A DNA stretch of 46,416 bases from Apostichopus parvimensis (lineage: Eukaryota > Echinodermata > Holothuroidea > Aspidochirotida > Stichopodidae). Position numbers and translations under genes: made by a program. Location: assembly GCA_000934455.1 (NCBI GenBank), contig KN886080.1, forward strand, positions 19,204 through 65,619, written 5' to 3'. The notes under the pieces are model-generated. The model did no database searches. It was not told the origin of the DNA and was given only the letters and a program-made list of their open reading frames with translations. Shown piece by piece: positions 13,085 to 26,791 of this stretch; the first letter of the stretch is position 1, and every line of letters begins with the position of its first letter.

Positions 13085-14971
13085 ACAATGGAACATAGTG
13101 AGGATTTATTTTTAGATGACTACTGAAACAAGCCACACTATGTTCCAGGTCTGTCCGGGTCTGGCCTTGTTTGGAATTTCCATGTAGAAAAAAAAATGGC
13201 TGAAAATCAGTGCAAAAACTTCCTCTGTTTGTCATTCCATCATTTCATCTAGCAGAATGTAAACATGAAACAGAGAAGGTAAACACGAAACAGAACGTTA
13301 CAGAAAAAAAATGTCAAATCATTTCAGTGACCAGTACTGTAAGTAATTCTTTGACACCAAAATTTCACTGTTTTCTTGTTAGAAAATAAATCTGTTAAGG
13401 ATTTTGATATTTGGGGGGGAAACAAAAAAAAGAAGAGGTTTGATATTAATAATGGTTAATAATATATATATATGTGAATTGAAATTCAAAACACAGGTAA
13501 TTATTCCTTCTATGCGTGAGGCCTCTCCGTTTTAAATGTCAGCAGAGGCAACAGTAACAGTAGTAATATGAACACAGCAGTATCACTCCGTTGACAAGTT
13601 ACGGGGGATTGGTATCTCCTATATTGTCCTCGCATGTGACCTTAACGGTGTGTATTTAATGGTCGATTAGCAACCCCACAACAGTCTCTGACTTCATGTG
13701 CAAAGTGCCCGGCCGCCGTCTAAAATTAAATGGGACAGCAGTCTCCGAACGCCTAGGGGTTCTTACCCAACAGCGAAGAAGCTAGTTGTTTACTCAAAAT
13801 CTTGCCGGAGAAGCAGAAGTTAGCTCTATGTATGTGCTGCAAAGTTTTGGTCTCACAGTCGGAGCAAGATGAGCCGTCGGTTAAAAGAACGTGATTGCAG
13901 AGAGATTTTGAGCCTCATGAAAAGTTTCGGCCAAATGGCATGCCTGAACGGTTTGCTGTTCTATCTAAATTTGAATGTAGCCTCCGGGCAGAATATGAAA
14001 TTGAGTAGTCCACCAGTATGTGGCAAAAAGAAATGAAATTTCTCCTTTAATAGGCCTGTTTCTCATTGCTTTAGATATTTTTTTTTCCTCTCTCGTTTTT
14101 CTTCTTCTTTATTGCTTTCCAAGAACACGTTTGTCGAAGGCTGCATGTATTTTTTTCTGTAGGTAATATATTGGCTAAATTTAATTGAGGAAATATGAGG
14201 CATTAAGAAGAGAAGAGTGTTTTTTTTTCTTGTTTTTTTTTTCTCCACGCATCATTGACATGAACTGTGGTTTGGCTTAAGGAAGATAAGGGGTGTTAAG
14301 GTTTGTATTGATGATGCTTGGTCGTTAAAGACCTGCAGAGTTGATGAAAGGAGGACTTTTGATAAAGATTGTGGTTCATAATTAGCTGTCAGGTAAGCAA
14401 TAACATGTGGCTGGCTGTTGCTGTTGCTATGAAATAGCATTTGTGGGGAATACAGTCGGACCGAACAACTTCTCCTATATAAACAAGGAATAATTAACAG
14501 ATTTGTGCAGTAGTTTTGATGGTCGATGAATTTGTTGCTCATAAATAAATACTGTTAAGTGTTGTGGTTTTGTGCACAGAAACTTAACTTGACATCCGTT
14601 GCATTTCTGCAGCAGTGTGGTGGACATTGCTTGCTTTCATATTGCTACACTATACCAGGTAAAGATTTCCCTGCTGTACTTATTGCCCTTAAAAACCTAT
14701 TACTAAGACTAGCCCAGTCTGTTTGTTGATACTGTAGCAGGTTGACCACCACCAGTAGTTCTCATCGTTGCTAACTGCCCTACCCACAATTGCAATGCAT
14801 TATGGGATATTATCCTCTCTCAAATCTACATAGTCCACCTAAACCTGGCTTTTACCCTACAACTCCGTATTGAACTCAAATAACTCATTATTTCTTTATT
14901 CTCATTATTCATTCCAATAAGTCATTATTTCTACCTAGTGCCTTCCATTCTCCTTTCATTCCCCTTCCCTA

Positions 14972-15304
14972 TGCCATTGTCCCCTATACCATCATACCCT
15001 ATCCCACTGACCCCTGTTCCTTTGTTCCCTATCCCTTTGTCCCCTCTCCCTTTGTCCCCTATGCCATCGCCCCCTATCCCACTGACCCCTATTCCTTTGT
15101 CCCCTATCCCTTTGTCCCCTATCCCACTGACCCCTATTCCTTTGTCCCCTATCCCTTTGTCCCCTATCCCATCGTCCCCTATCCCTCTGTCCCCTATCCC
15201 TATGTCCCCTATGCCATTGTCCCCTATCCCAATGTCCCCTATCCCATCGTCCCCTACCCCAGTGTCCCCTATCCCAATGTCCCCTATCCCAATGTCCCCT
15301 GTAC
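14972..15304. repeat. 15-bp minisatellite, roughly 22 copies
   Basis: Tandem units of the form CCCCTATCCCNNTGT, with the variable pair reading CT, AT, AG or CA. The period of 15 is a multiple of three and the unit lacks stop codons in several frames, so reading frames stay open across the array on both strands (148 codons forward from 14938; 135 and 109 codons on the reverse). The forward frame would be a (PIPLS)n-type peptide and a reverse frame (GIGDK)n. I treat these as by-products of the repeat, not genes. Confidence 0.9.
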
Positions 15305-16990
15305 CCTGTCTCTTCCTCCATTCAGTAGAGCTTTTCATTTATCAATTGCACTGGATGAATAACCAAAACTTGCCACTGTTATAAATAATTTTTTTTTTTT
15401 AATAACTGAAGGATTTATATCTATAAATATGTATATGTATATATTTTGGTGATTCTGAAATTGCTGCAGCCCCATCTCTGATCCATAGCCAGATATTTCT
15501 CTAGGTCCATTTTAAACTGACAATCAACATAGGTCCTCAAAGTTGTAAAAGTGAATTGGATGTGACATTGACATAGAAGTGTAATATAACTTGACAAGTA
15601 AGGGTCATTGCTATTGGCCAAAGGTCATCTATGATCAGAGCATAGAATACTATTCAGTTAATCCACAAGAGCCTATCATTTAAGTGTTTCACCTAGTTCT
15701 TGAGAAAGAAGGACCAAACAAGAAAATATTAATAAACCTTAAAGGTCATGGAATGTGATATAACTCAAATGATGAAATCTGAAGCTAAAGGTCAGTTTTT
15801 TTCTCTGCTCTTGCAAATGTGATTGTTTGAAATATGTAAGTTAGTTATGGATTTAAAAAAAAAATGATTTGCTGAAGAATAAAATCAAAATACAAAATTA
15901 AAAGTAAGTCATTTTGATTGTGTTTGCATGGAAATTTGATTGAGTATTAGTTTGCATATCTTCACCATTATGTTGAGAATTCTACATTAAAAACAAATAA
16001 CCAAGCTACCTACAATAGTGTCCTAACATTTCTTAGTAAAATGTGAATTTCTTACCTTGGGATTTGAGATTTTTATACTTTATAAAAGAATAGAAGCAGT
16101 TCTTAATTGTTGCATTTACATCATTTTGTGTAAGATACTTGAAAGATGAAAATATAATCTTATTTGGAATAATTATTGGTAGGTTTGTTAAAGAATATAT
16201 GAATAGTACAAAATATTTCGAGACAGATAAAAACGTTTGTTTTGAACTCATTTGCATGAACCAGGTAGGAGAAGCGCTCATTCCTATCTTGAGGTTACGG
16301 TTGATAACATCCCCACAATAACAAATCTCATCCTTTCATGCTGCCCTTTTTCCCCACATTCTTTTCCCATTTTCTCACCCCACTCCCCTCCCCTCCCCTT
16401 CCCCTCCCCTTCCCCTGCCTTTATTCTCCATCCTTCCAATCAGTGAACTTAAATTGCACCCTCCATCCGTCTTGTTTACTGTTTTGTAATCAGTAGACCT
16501 TCCGTTCGTTGCTTCCTTTTCCTTGCTTCGGCGACCGATTTTGAAAATCGTGGCTTTTTAATTTTTAATCATGTTTTAAATTTGTCGACATTAGATAACG
16601 TGCGATTTCACTCCCTTGTTCACATAGCATCTCGAGTTTTAGAATACGGAGAGGAATAAAGACGCAAACAAATTACTCCCCAGATCCAGCATCTGTGACA
16701 ATAACAACAACCTACATATTTCAAAGTAGTAAAAGAAATGTGGTTATGAAAATTTCACCGTAACCACAGTGTCCATTGAGTATTGTTTGGAGGAAGAAGA
16801 AAAATGGAGCTCTGTAATTTATTTTTTGCCAGTAGGGTTTTTCCTCTGAATGATTCCCATCAATTTATGATCACAGTGTAACTTTCAGTCATACTGTCAA
16901 CACAAGAAAATTTCAAATTTTTTGTAATTCGTACAGCCAAAATGCAGTACTTCTGAGGGACTTGTGTTATTTTGGGAAGGTTTTTTTATT

Positions 16991-17002
16991 GGGGGGGGGG
17001 GG
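16991..17002 (+). repeat. Poly-G tract of 12
   Basis: Uninterrupted G run following a T run, one of several + strand G homopolymers in this window. Confidence 0.9.
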
Positions 17003-18262
17003 TGGTTTGTATTTGGTGTTAAATATTGCAAGAATAGGCTGTTATTAAAACTATTACACAGACATTGGCAGTTACCTGTCTCCACAAACCTAACTGCACA
17101 CTTTGCTTCTCAAAATGACTAGAGCCTTCAGGTAAATCCGCTTACCTATCACCCCCATCTTGTCTCCATGTGCACAATTAGACCTACCTGGCCTACAAAA
17201 ACGAAATACCCCGGAGCCGGCCAAGTTTTGAGGTAAACATGTTTCTTCTAGGGATCTTAATTTGATACATGTCTGTTTACACATCATTAACATTACCATT
17301 CTTATCAGATAAAAAATGATAAAGACAACAGGTGTTGTTTCCTCAAATGTTCTAAATGTTCTAAATAGTAAAGTTTGGTAAACAATCCTTTGCCTTTCTT
17401 GTGTTAAAGCAATAAGTAATTGTGTTTTTTGGAGTTTGTTTGTTTGTATGTTATCGTACACACAGTATAATTCTTTGACAATTCCTATTAAAAGTCACCG
17501 ACATCCATTGTCAATGGTGATATTGTCATTGGTTTTTCCCTTGTCACCGGGCTTTCAATCATTATTCATCTTCCAGAAAGTCACATCTTATTTTATAAAT
17601 TGATGGCAATTCCGACGAAGGTGAGAAGCCTCGTCTTGATCAGAGCTTTTCGGTCTTTTATCAGATTGGGAACGGGTCGTGAGAATTCCATCGCTGGCAA
17701 ATGTTAGCATTAACCAGAGAGATTTCCTTGTTCAATGTCATGTCATCCCCTAGAACTGTATCCTTTCCATCATTAAGCTCACTATAAATTCAAAGAGTTT
17801 GAGCCGAGATCCCCCACAAGACAGTAGCAATTCCTACCTCCCTCCCCTCTAATGGTCCTTCATAAAAAATGAAGAACATTGTTTTAGTTACGCTCTGTTA
17901 TTTATTTTTTCAAAACCTGAGCAGGAGCTTGTTTTGTTATCAAAGCAACACTCGTGTAACATAGTAACAAACTTTTTTTTTTTTTAAATAAGTGGCAGTT
18001 TTATTTATTTTCAGTCTCCGCTCAATTTCTTTTTTTTTGTTGAAGGCTGGCATTATCAGTTGTTGTGACAGAGTAAGCACTACACCTTGTATAAACAGAA
18101 TGCTTTATTTATATTCGGGAGCAATTTTCTCTCTCCATTGGGATGGTAATTACTCTGTACGGTTCAAGTGGAAGCATCTCAGAGGACACAGTGAGCAAAG
18201 TCTAAATTTCCTCTTTGTTTTGTGTCCTCATTTCCCAGGTGGCTGTACTTTGTTTTTATCTT

Positions 18263-18280
18263 TCTCTCTCTCTCTCTCTC
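18263..18280. repeat. (TC)n microsatellite
   Basis: About nine TC dinucleotides followed by a C run. Confidence 0.9.
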
Positions 18281-18670
18281 CCCCCACCCTTTTTTGTTAT
18301 GAAACACTCCTGTGAACTTCTCCCTATCACTGGCAAAATTCCATGTTGACCTAACCCCGCTATTTCCCTTTTTTTTTCCCCCTGTCTCTTTCGTCTGACA
18401 AAGATTAAGAATGGGCCATTCAGGGAGACTATTCAACAACTGTTTATGTAGCTAAAAGAGCGATCAAAAGTTTGCGTGCCTAGTCCCTTTAAACTTGGCC
18501 TATCATAGATGACATCAGCATGTTCTTGTGCCCGTTGTAATAACAAATTCTTGTAAACAAGGTATTAGGTTTCACATCTTATGGTGGAAGTGTTATATAT
18601 ATATTTTTTTGTGCCTCTATGGGTGGAGCATGCTAGTTGTTTGTTTGCATTCATCATCACAGATGATGCA

Positions 18671-18690
18671 AGGAGGAGGAGGAGGAGGAG
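18671..18690. repeat. (AGG)n microsatellite in a purine-rich stretch
   Basis: Seven AGG trinucleotides, followed by GTGGAAGAGAAGAGGAGAGG. The Arg-rich frame seen across it is a repeat effect. Confidence 0.9.
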
Positions 18691-19140
18691 GTGGAAGAGA
18701 AGAGGAGAGGAAAGGCCTAGCATCATCAAATACATCCCCAAGGAAACAATCAACACATCATATAGAATTTATAATGTTGATCATATGAGATATGAAAAAT
18801 ATGATATAACCTTGCATCAGTAGCTAGTTAACTTATTAAAAACAGAAGACTTCAAAAATGCAAACCATTATTTCTCATTTATGTGATTTTTTTTGTAGCC
18901 AAAGTGCCTTTTTATAAGTTTCTAAAAAATTGATATCAAGTTTTGCTGTTGGCTAAAAAAAAGAAAAAATTATGCATACAACTTTGTTGTTGTAATAAGT
19001 TAAATAATTTCCACACTAGGATATATATAATCTATATATATATACACATTAATAAATGTTTAATTTGAAAAACAATGGATGAATTGACTGATGAATTTGA
19101 GATAGGTTTGTACAATATTAAATGAATGTAAGAATGGGAA

Positions 19141-19160
19141 GGGGGGGGGGGGGGGGGGGG
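19141..19160 (+). repeat. Poly-G tract of 20
   Basis: Uninterrupted G homopolymer after GAATGGGAA. Confidence 0.85.
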
Positions 19161-19439
19161 AGTGTTATAGAAATATTTGGTCAGGGTATAAATTAGTTTA
19201 CACCTGGATTTTTTTCCTTCTTCCAATAGTTTGGTGGTTTCAGTTTCATGTTGTTGTCAAAAAGTTCTGCTCAAAGACACAAATAGCTGTTCTAAGGTCA
19301 AACATTTAGGAATTTTGTTTTGAAGACAGAAGGTGCATGGAAAGTATCTTGAACTAGATATTTCAAGAAAGTACTCACACCAGACTTGGCTGTTGTCATA
19401 ACAAATATGTAGCTTTGGAACTCCTCCATAACAAAAATT

Positions 19440-19459
19440 AAAAAAAAAAAAAAAAAAAA
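19440..19459. repeat. Poly-A tract of 20
   Basis: An A run followed by further A-rich sequence. No element body was identified upstream of it. Confidence 0.85.
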
Positions 19460-22400
19460 TGAAATAAAAAAAAATAGTCAGCAAATATTTCTGAACTGTT
19501 TGTAGCTGTTTGTGTTTATTGCTTGTTGTTTGTTACATTCTTTATTATTTTAGTAATAGTTGCAAACACTTCATCAAGTACCCTGTTTATATCGTTGCAA
19601 CTCATTATGCCAGGGGGAAGTTATCGATTTTGGATCGTAACACCCAAAGACTGACATTCCAGTCCAGGTGCTTGTTGTATTTTCCCTGTTGTTTCCACAC
19701 GACTGGTACTAAATCTTGTACCCGGGGCCATTTTGTTCATATCTTTTTTTTTCAGTCAAATTTTTGCATATTTGCCTGTAAATATATGTATGCGTTATTT
19801 TGCCTATTGTGCAGCCATATGGTGCCACCTGATAAGATTTGCTGTATAGGAATACAATTTTTAAATATAGTTATTAGTTCCCATGGGATAAAATATTAAC
19901 AACAGAGAGAGGGAGAGAGTGTGAGAGACATAAAAGATCAAATCTGAGTTCCTTACTATAACCTGGGGAAAAGGAAAGAATTATTGTTTGTAAATATCTG
20001 AATATGACATATTGGTCTTGTGGTTTATTGTAACCTTTAATCTCCCTAACAAACAATATGGGTTACTCTCAATCATGAACCTCATTTATAAGTTAACAAA
20101 ACTTCATTTCACAGAACTAGGCAAAGCTTGCATTTTCATTTACCTTTGCCAATTCAAGATGTTGTTGCAATCATTTCATTACACAACATTGACAGCAAAA
20201 ATAACACTTGCAGACAATTCAGTTTGAAATTAAGAAAAATTGTAAAAACATATTTAGAAAGAAGAACAGACAAACAATGAAAGTAAATAAATTGAGGAAA
20301 AATCCGAGAAAGTTTTATAAAATAAAAGTTGAAGTTATTATTATTATTATTTTTCTTATAATACAATTTGGCAGTAAATTGTGTTGTGTGCTTAGTAGTA
20401 GGAAAGTTGTGTTGAATGTATTTTGTGAGAAATTTCAGATGGTTCGTAATCTGTTAAAGTGCTAACTTCAAAATTCTGTTTGTGTTTTATTTCACAATTG
20501 TTATCAGAACCCCAAGTCAAGGGGATTATGTGTCACAATCAGAACCTTGTGTACTATCACAAAATTTGTGTAAAGATTAAAATTATGTTCACTAATTTAA
20601 AAAAAAATAAAAAAATAATAATTGCTTGTGCAGACAAGCACTTACAGGGAGGACAGATTGATTCACAAGGAACTCTTGGCTGCTGCAGTAGCTATTTGGC
20701 CTCTTTATTTGTGGAATGTACTTAACTTACTTGAAGGCTTTTATTCCAGTCACCCAAACCTCAACTTCTTTAAGGTTAAATACTTGATATTACCAGGCAA
20801 AATTGTTTCATTTGAGGGGGGAACAAGGATTGTAATATCACAAGAAAAGAAATTGGAACAGAGGTAGCAGAGTGTATAAATAAATTCCCAGAATTGTTTG
20901 TTTGTCAGCCTGTACCACCCACTCATAACAACTGGCAGCCATTACTCATGTTGTCTGCACTGGCTTGTAGAGATGTAGGTAGTAGCACCCACATCTAAGG
21001 AGACATCCCAACTGCTTTTTGACACAAGAATCTTTTAGAAGCAGGGTTCAATGACTTCAGGCTGCTGTGATACAAGACTAATTTGTTTTCTCTTCACTTG
21101 CAAAAATGTCTCTTTTGGGGGGTACAAATTACATTTAGAGGAAGCAAGGTGTGTGATGAGGAAGCATCCTGGCAGTTTATACCGTGGTGGGACTATTAGC
21201 TGATTCATACAATCAACTGTGTTGTTGTTTGTGTGCATATCATGACTATTAATCAGCGAACATAAAATTCCCTAATTCGATATCTCTGAAACAAATATGT
21301 CTAGTTAGCTTTATACATATGTACTTGGATATAATAATGTAAGTACATAGATACATGCTTAATATGAGATCATAGCATTTGACCTCATTAATATTCATAT
21401 ATTCATACATTCATACATTGCTGCATTAGTCAATGGATAATCCCTCTTCATCTTGGCGTGCACAAGTTCATGAATATTATCATACATGGCTTCTTACCAC
21501 ACTATGAATTTGTGTTTGGGCATCGGAACTACTAAACGTTTTTCGTTTTCTGGTTTATTTTGGTTACCAAACATCTGTCAGTTTTTATAGACAGTGTAGA
21601 GTATGACAGCCGGGGATCAGTGATAAAAGAGTCCCTGTGCCAGGTGGCTTACCAATCCTGATTATACTGTACATAGTACACTCACACGTATATATATATG
21701 TTTGTGTGTTACATGGTTAGGCAGAGTAGTAGTAGTTAAATGTTGTAGTTATATTGATGCTATATACATACATGTATGCGCATATTTTATATGTTAGTCG
21801 TTAGTACACAATACCAATTAATATGTGCATTTTATGTATGCATCTCCCTTGTACAGTCTGTTTGAAATTTAATAACTGTACCTGCAATTTCTCCTCTTAC
21901 TAAACAACATCAGTTTTTCAAGGGCCATCGTTAAAATGAATGGTAGAGGCCTAATCATTTTAATATCTTGTTTGGTCAAAATTTTGCACTATGGAACTTA
22001 AAAGTAATGAAATCAGTCAAGAATGAACACAGATCTTTTTAAAAAAGAACAAAAAACAAACAAACCCAAAACGTTATTAAAAAGTATGATGAATGTGTCA
22101 GGCTTTGAGCACTGTATAAGAGCTTAGTTTTGGGTAACTAAATAAACTCAACTTTTTTAAGTCGGTGTAGTGATTGACTCCTTTGTCACCGGGGTATATG
22201 ACAATATGAGAGGCTACTTTATGATGTATTCATCACTAAGGCTTCTCTGATAAGAAGAAGAAGACCAAATTCTCATGTCGCAAGATGAGATGTAAAAGAC
22301 CCTTTACACAGAGATGAACCAGGGAGTTGTTATGGAGCAACTTCCTGGATGAACCACACTTTATATACTCTACACTATGTCACAAGGTCACATGGCTGGA

Positions 22401-23635
22401 CAGGAACTTACACTCCCATACCATACTTGGACTACTGGTCAGCCCAGACTACCTGTCTACAAGGGAGGTTAAGAGAATACCTTAAGACAACAATAGGGAA
22501 CATAGAGAGTTAATTATTTGGCAGTATTGATAAACAGTGAGGGAAGACACATGATGTGAAAATCAACCCAACTCTTGATAATTGGAAGGAGATGTTGACC
22601 ACCTAAGCTGTGATAACTTCCTGGGAGTCTGCAAGCAAGACACCTTTCTAGTAAATAAATGTAATGATCTTTCCAAAATCGTTAAAGAAACAGTGCTGGG
22701 AAAGTTTAACGATGCATTTAGTCTCAGAGAGGAAAAAGTAAACCATGTGCAGTAAATCACAATCTTCTAACAGTTGCTTATTTAATTATGGAAAGCAATT
22801 TGCTAGTAAATGCCTACTGCACACACTATTCCTTTAAGTCATCAACTGCAAGATGAACTGACCGTGTATACCTCTGTTCTGGTTTTTGTTTTGGTATGTC
22901 GTTGTATAGAATATAAAATATATAGTCATGACGCCTAAGGCAGGGAAGGGGTGATGCGACTCCCAATATGTTATGAGTCCCCAAGTCCAAGCCTAGTAAT
23001 GACCTTTCAAGATGAATGTTGTGGACAAAATCCCAAAACAGCTGGCTGCCATTTGCAGTGGGAAACATTCCCTTCCTGCCAAGAGACAAGAGTACAAAAT
23101 TTGATGTTGGTTTATAGAATTGCAGCAATTGTCTGCGAAAGAAAATGATCAATACGGCTAGAATTTCTGTGACTTTTGGAGATATAAGTACTAGCACTTT
23201 GTGAAGGGTTGGAACATACCTGCATAGGGCCATACATAGGGCTGCAGATATACCGCGGCCTAGCCTAATAATGTCATAGAGAGAAATGGGCGAGTATCAC
23301 AAAGGTTGTGCACCATTTTGGTCCATTGGTAAAAAATTTCTTTATTGAATAGTGTTGGGGACTCAACACAAACATAATGAAAACACTACCAGACCTTCTC
23401 TTCCTGATCTTTCCAAAGATCATCAGACTGTGATTGATATTGTAAAGCCCAAATGAATGTGGTCATGTATTAACTACATTGGTTGACTGAAGAACGCAGA
23501 ATTTGAAGAACCTGGCACCCACAGTTGCAAATTGCTAGTTTACCCTAAGTTTCTTTTGTGAACCCTCTCTCCATCCTATCCACCTTCCCTTCTCTACCTT
23601 TCCCATCCCTCCCAAAAAAAAAGGATGAAAAGTGA

Positions 23636-23646
23636 GGGGGGGGGGG
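23636..23646 (+). repeat. Poly-G tract of 11
   Basis: G run within a purine-rich stretch that follows a pyrimidine-rich segment (about 23560-23610). Confidence 0.85.
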
Positions 23647-25889
23647 AAGGGAGGGCAAAACATTTAATGAATAAACAGCTGTGTTATACTGTTGCTATAG
23701 TCCTTGCGGGACCATGCTATAGGTTTCTGCTCTAAGAAAAGTCACCCAAGTAAGCACCTGGGGCACGAAGACCTACCGATCAAAATACTGATCGCTTCTC
23801 AACCGCAGTCCCCTTGCATGGAGATTGTGACTGTATGACAGTGATCTAAAATGTGTGTATCACGAGTCCGTTCAGAAACGGAACAGATACTACACAATGT
23901 ACGGAACTCGGCCAAGAGACGGTTTTGTATAGCACAGCCCAGTCATCCTCCTAACATCATCTAATTTGCTCTCAACACAATAATGGGATTACAGTTACAA
24001 ACTGAAGTCAACAAGAGTCAAAAGGAGTCTTGACAACAGAAGAACCAGAGCCAACCACTGTAGTGGTGGTCATGTGTGTGATGTGACTCACTCATCAAGA
24101 ACTCTGTGCAACACAGCTTGGTCACATATACATACACATACATATAAAGATCTAACCTGCTGCTAGTGTCAGTGAGGAATGTCACAAGTCCAGATACTGG
24201 TGTACATTTATTGGCATTGCTGACCAGTTCTCCTCTATGTCTTTGTAAGATTCACAAGACAGGTATAGCCTATTGTCCTTCATAAAAGGATGAAGTTTCT
24301 GAAAGAAAGTCAGCTCTTTGTAAACATTCTTAGTTTTTTTGCTCTCTCTGTCCTTTAGCTTGGAGGACATTGTTTCCTTATCCCACCATACAGTGGACAC
24401 TGAAGCTAACACCCTGTGATGGCATTGTGGGTAACTTGTGGGGCATGGCAGGGAAATCCTGCAACAAAAAGAAAAAAAAAGAGGAAAAAAGGGAGGGAGG
24501 GAGAAGAAAAAAGGGGAACTTCTTAACCAGCCAATTTCAGCCGCTTGTCAGGAGACTTTTATGTGCACAGCTATTTGACTGAGGAGAATCCCGTATTTTT
24601 GAATTTCAATTTGATTGATCGAGAAGCGAACCCAAACATCAGTTTAAAACTTGCAAATGCTGAAGAAAGTTATTAATACACTTGCTACTCCCTCCTCCCT
24701 CCTTCCTACCAAAAATTCTTCCGTAAATTAATTGTACTGATTGGAGATTATGTTTTAATAACGTAATAAACTTAATTACTTGTGCAAAACTGTTCGTTAA
24801 TGACTCTTAATTTTAAAATGAAACCAGAAACTAAAAAAACTAGAAAAGGAAAGATTTTCACAGAATAACTCGTATCTCGTGTCGTATGCCAAATTACGCC
24901 TGGCCGTGACATTGCTTCCTGTAAACTGCCAATAACCTTATTACATTCCCCATTAGAAGCAGGTGGAGACAAAACAGCACATATATATAACACTGGCTTT
25001 TGACTGCATCGTCTGAAGGTGACTACACAATAGTATCATTACATGTTTCTCCCTCCCACCCCTCCAAGCATTTGAAGCAAACAGGTGCGTGCTCCTGCAG
25101 TCCAGGAAATAACTGGTAATATGTGCTTTAGAGCCTTGAAAAGAAAAAAAATTCTTCTGAAATATTGCTAGGGTCTTTTTTCCCCATTGGGCAATGAAAG
25201 GTTATTGGAATGCTGTCGTATTTGTTTAGTACTGTCACAGAGAAAATAAAGGGACATCAATTGTGAGGTTCCCTTGGGATAATGAGACAAAAAAAAAAAA
25301 GGAAAAAAAGAATGGAATAATATAAAATAGACAAACAGACATGGGGCCCAGTTGATGTTTGGTTGATGTGATGTACATCTTGGTAAATGGTTCGCCCAAA
25401 GATCTGAGTCTAGCTGGGGCAAAAACGAAAAGAAAGAAAGAGCAAGTGAGAGGTGGAGAGACGGGAGAGATTCAGATGGAAAAGTTGCGTTATGGTCATT
25501 GACTGGTTGTGTTCATAGGACACTTATTTCAAAGCCTATCATTACTTACGTAGTGGAAACCAATTTCTGAACCTATCTTAATCCATGTGATTGTTGAGTT
25601 ATCATTTTGTATGGTGTGGGGCGTATTGATATGTAATAGCAATTGAAACTTTTTGGTTTTCCTAAATTCCAAACGTGTAATAGAAAGAAGGAAATGTTTT
25701 CTTCCCTGTGTTTTTGGCTGGGTTGGGGAAAGGAGAGAAGGTTTCACATTGTGAATATGTATAGATCTTAGCACAACCAGAATCACCAATCACAGGGCTC
25801 CATTACAATTATGTTACACTCTCTTAACTAAGCTTTCTGTAAAAGAATTACAACGCTTATGTAAGAATCCCTCTATGTATGTATTTTAG

Positions 25890-26115
25890 ATCCTCCAGCA
25901 AGCAGGAACTCGCGAAGAAGCCTCATTGGCTTATCAAAGCCGCAAGCTGACCAAAGTCAGTCTCTTAGATTCATATTTAACGTCCATGATTATGAATTGT
26001 CAATTGTCAACAACTCTGTAACTGGACGACATACATTAATCTTGGAGTGACTCCAAACTCGGGACCTTATGATTGAAAGGCACCGGGTGTTAACCACTGA
26101 ACTAACACTGCTTGA
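25890..26115 (-). mobile_element. Probable tRNA-derived SINE, minus strand
   Basis: Read on the minus strand, 26106-26045 resembles the 5' two thirds of a tRNA. It has an A-box-like TTAGTTCAGTGGTTAAC, an anticodon-arm-like CCTTTCAATCATAAGG, and a degenerate B-box-like GAGTTTGGAGTCACTC at a plausible spacing. A body of about 150 bases follows, containing GCGGCTTTGATAAGCC and TTCGCGAGTTCCTGCTTGC. The B box departs from GGTTCGANTCC and the acceptor stem is not evident, so it is not a functional tRNA gene. Borders and family are uncertain, and no second copy occurs in this window. Confidence 0.45.
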
Positions 26116-26791
26116 GTTGAGCACTGAGTTGAGCACCACTATTTGTTGAGCAATAATCGGTTTGCTTCAAAGTACCAATCTTGCTGGTGAATCTGATGAA
26201 TAAAGAGCTTGATAATGCACTGTAAGGTATTTCTAAGACCACCTTGTACATTTAGATCCTTGTAGCTGCCATTTTCGACATTTGAATACTGTCAGTGACA
26301 TTCTCCATTCTGTGACAACAGTGCTAAAGATCGGACGACCCACCACTGTTTGGTGCCGCAAAGCCGTTTCCCCGAGATGACACACATAGGATGTGCACCT
26401 TAAAGTCTGCAATGTTAAAATATACTGTACATTCAATGGACTGAAATTAACATCCCGATGCCTCCTGTTTTGTTCTTAGACTCCACAAGAAATGGTGATG
26501 GGCAAATATGGAACAAAATGAAAATTGTTTTGCACTTGGGTTTTTGCCCATTGACAGCTAGTTCCTCAATATTACAGACTTTCTCTTGCTTTCTTTGCAG
26601 CCAAGAAAAACACATGTGGAATTTTTTGGAAGGTAGATGATAATAATAAAAAAGAAGGGAAAAAAAAGAAAAGATGGGTATTAAAATGTATAGAATAATT
26701 TTTTGCTGCCAGTGGCCAGTTTTGTATTTATTTTTTATTCATTGGAAGTTTATGAAAACTAACCCTATATTTTTTCTCTCTTCCCACTCAG

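Larger units (their letters stand above)
1..26791 (+). other. Non-coding DNA upstream of the first receptor exon (probable long intron)
   Basis: Apart from the repeats listed separately, I see no coding exon here. Since the exon at 26792 starts inside the cysteine-rich domain, the L1 exon must lie further left, and this stretch is best read as one intron of at least 26.8 kb. I examined 505-4060, 4157-7430, 7539-10405, 10776-12649, 13085-14971, 15305-25889 and 26116-26791. They contain AT-rich sequence, homopolymers, simple repeats and short chance reading frames. No frame resembles the receptor L1 domain. An unrelated small or non-coding gene inside the intron cannot be excluded. Confidence 0.6.

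Noticed and set aside
14938-15384. 148-codon proline-rich frame and its antisense partners
   Set aside because: Produced by a stop-free 15-bp tandem repeat. The flanks carry no coding signature.
17090-17461. 123-codon minus-strand frame
   Set aside because: Composition and content look random and no motif is recognised.
22826-23233. 135-codon minus-strand frame
   Set aside because: No family resemblance, ordinary AT-rich surroundings, and no repeat or splice evidence to support it.
26045-26110. A functional tRNA gene on the minus strand
   Set aside because: The B box is degenerate and no acceptor stem is visible. A SINE head is more likely.
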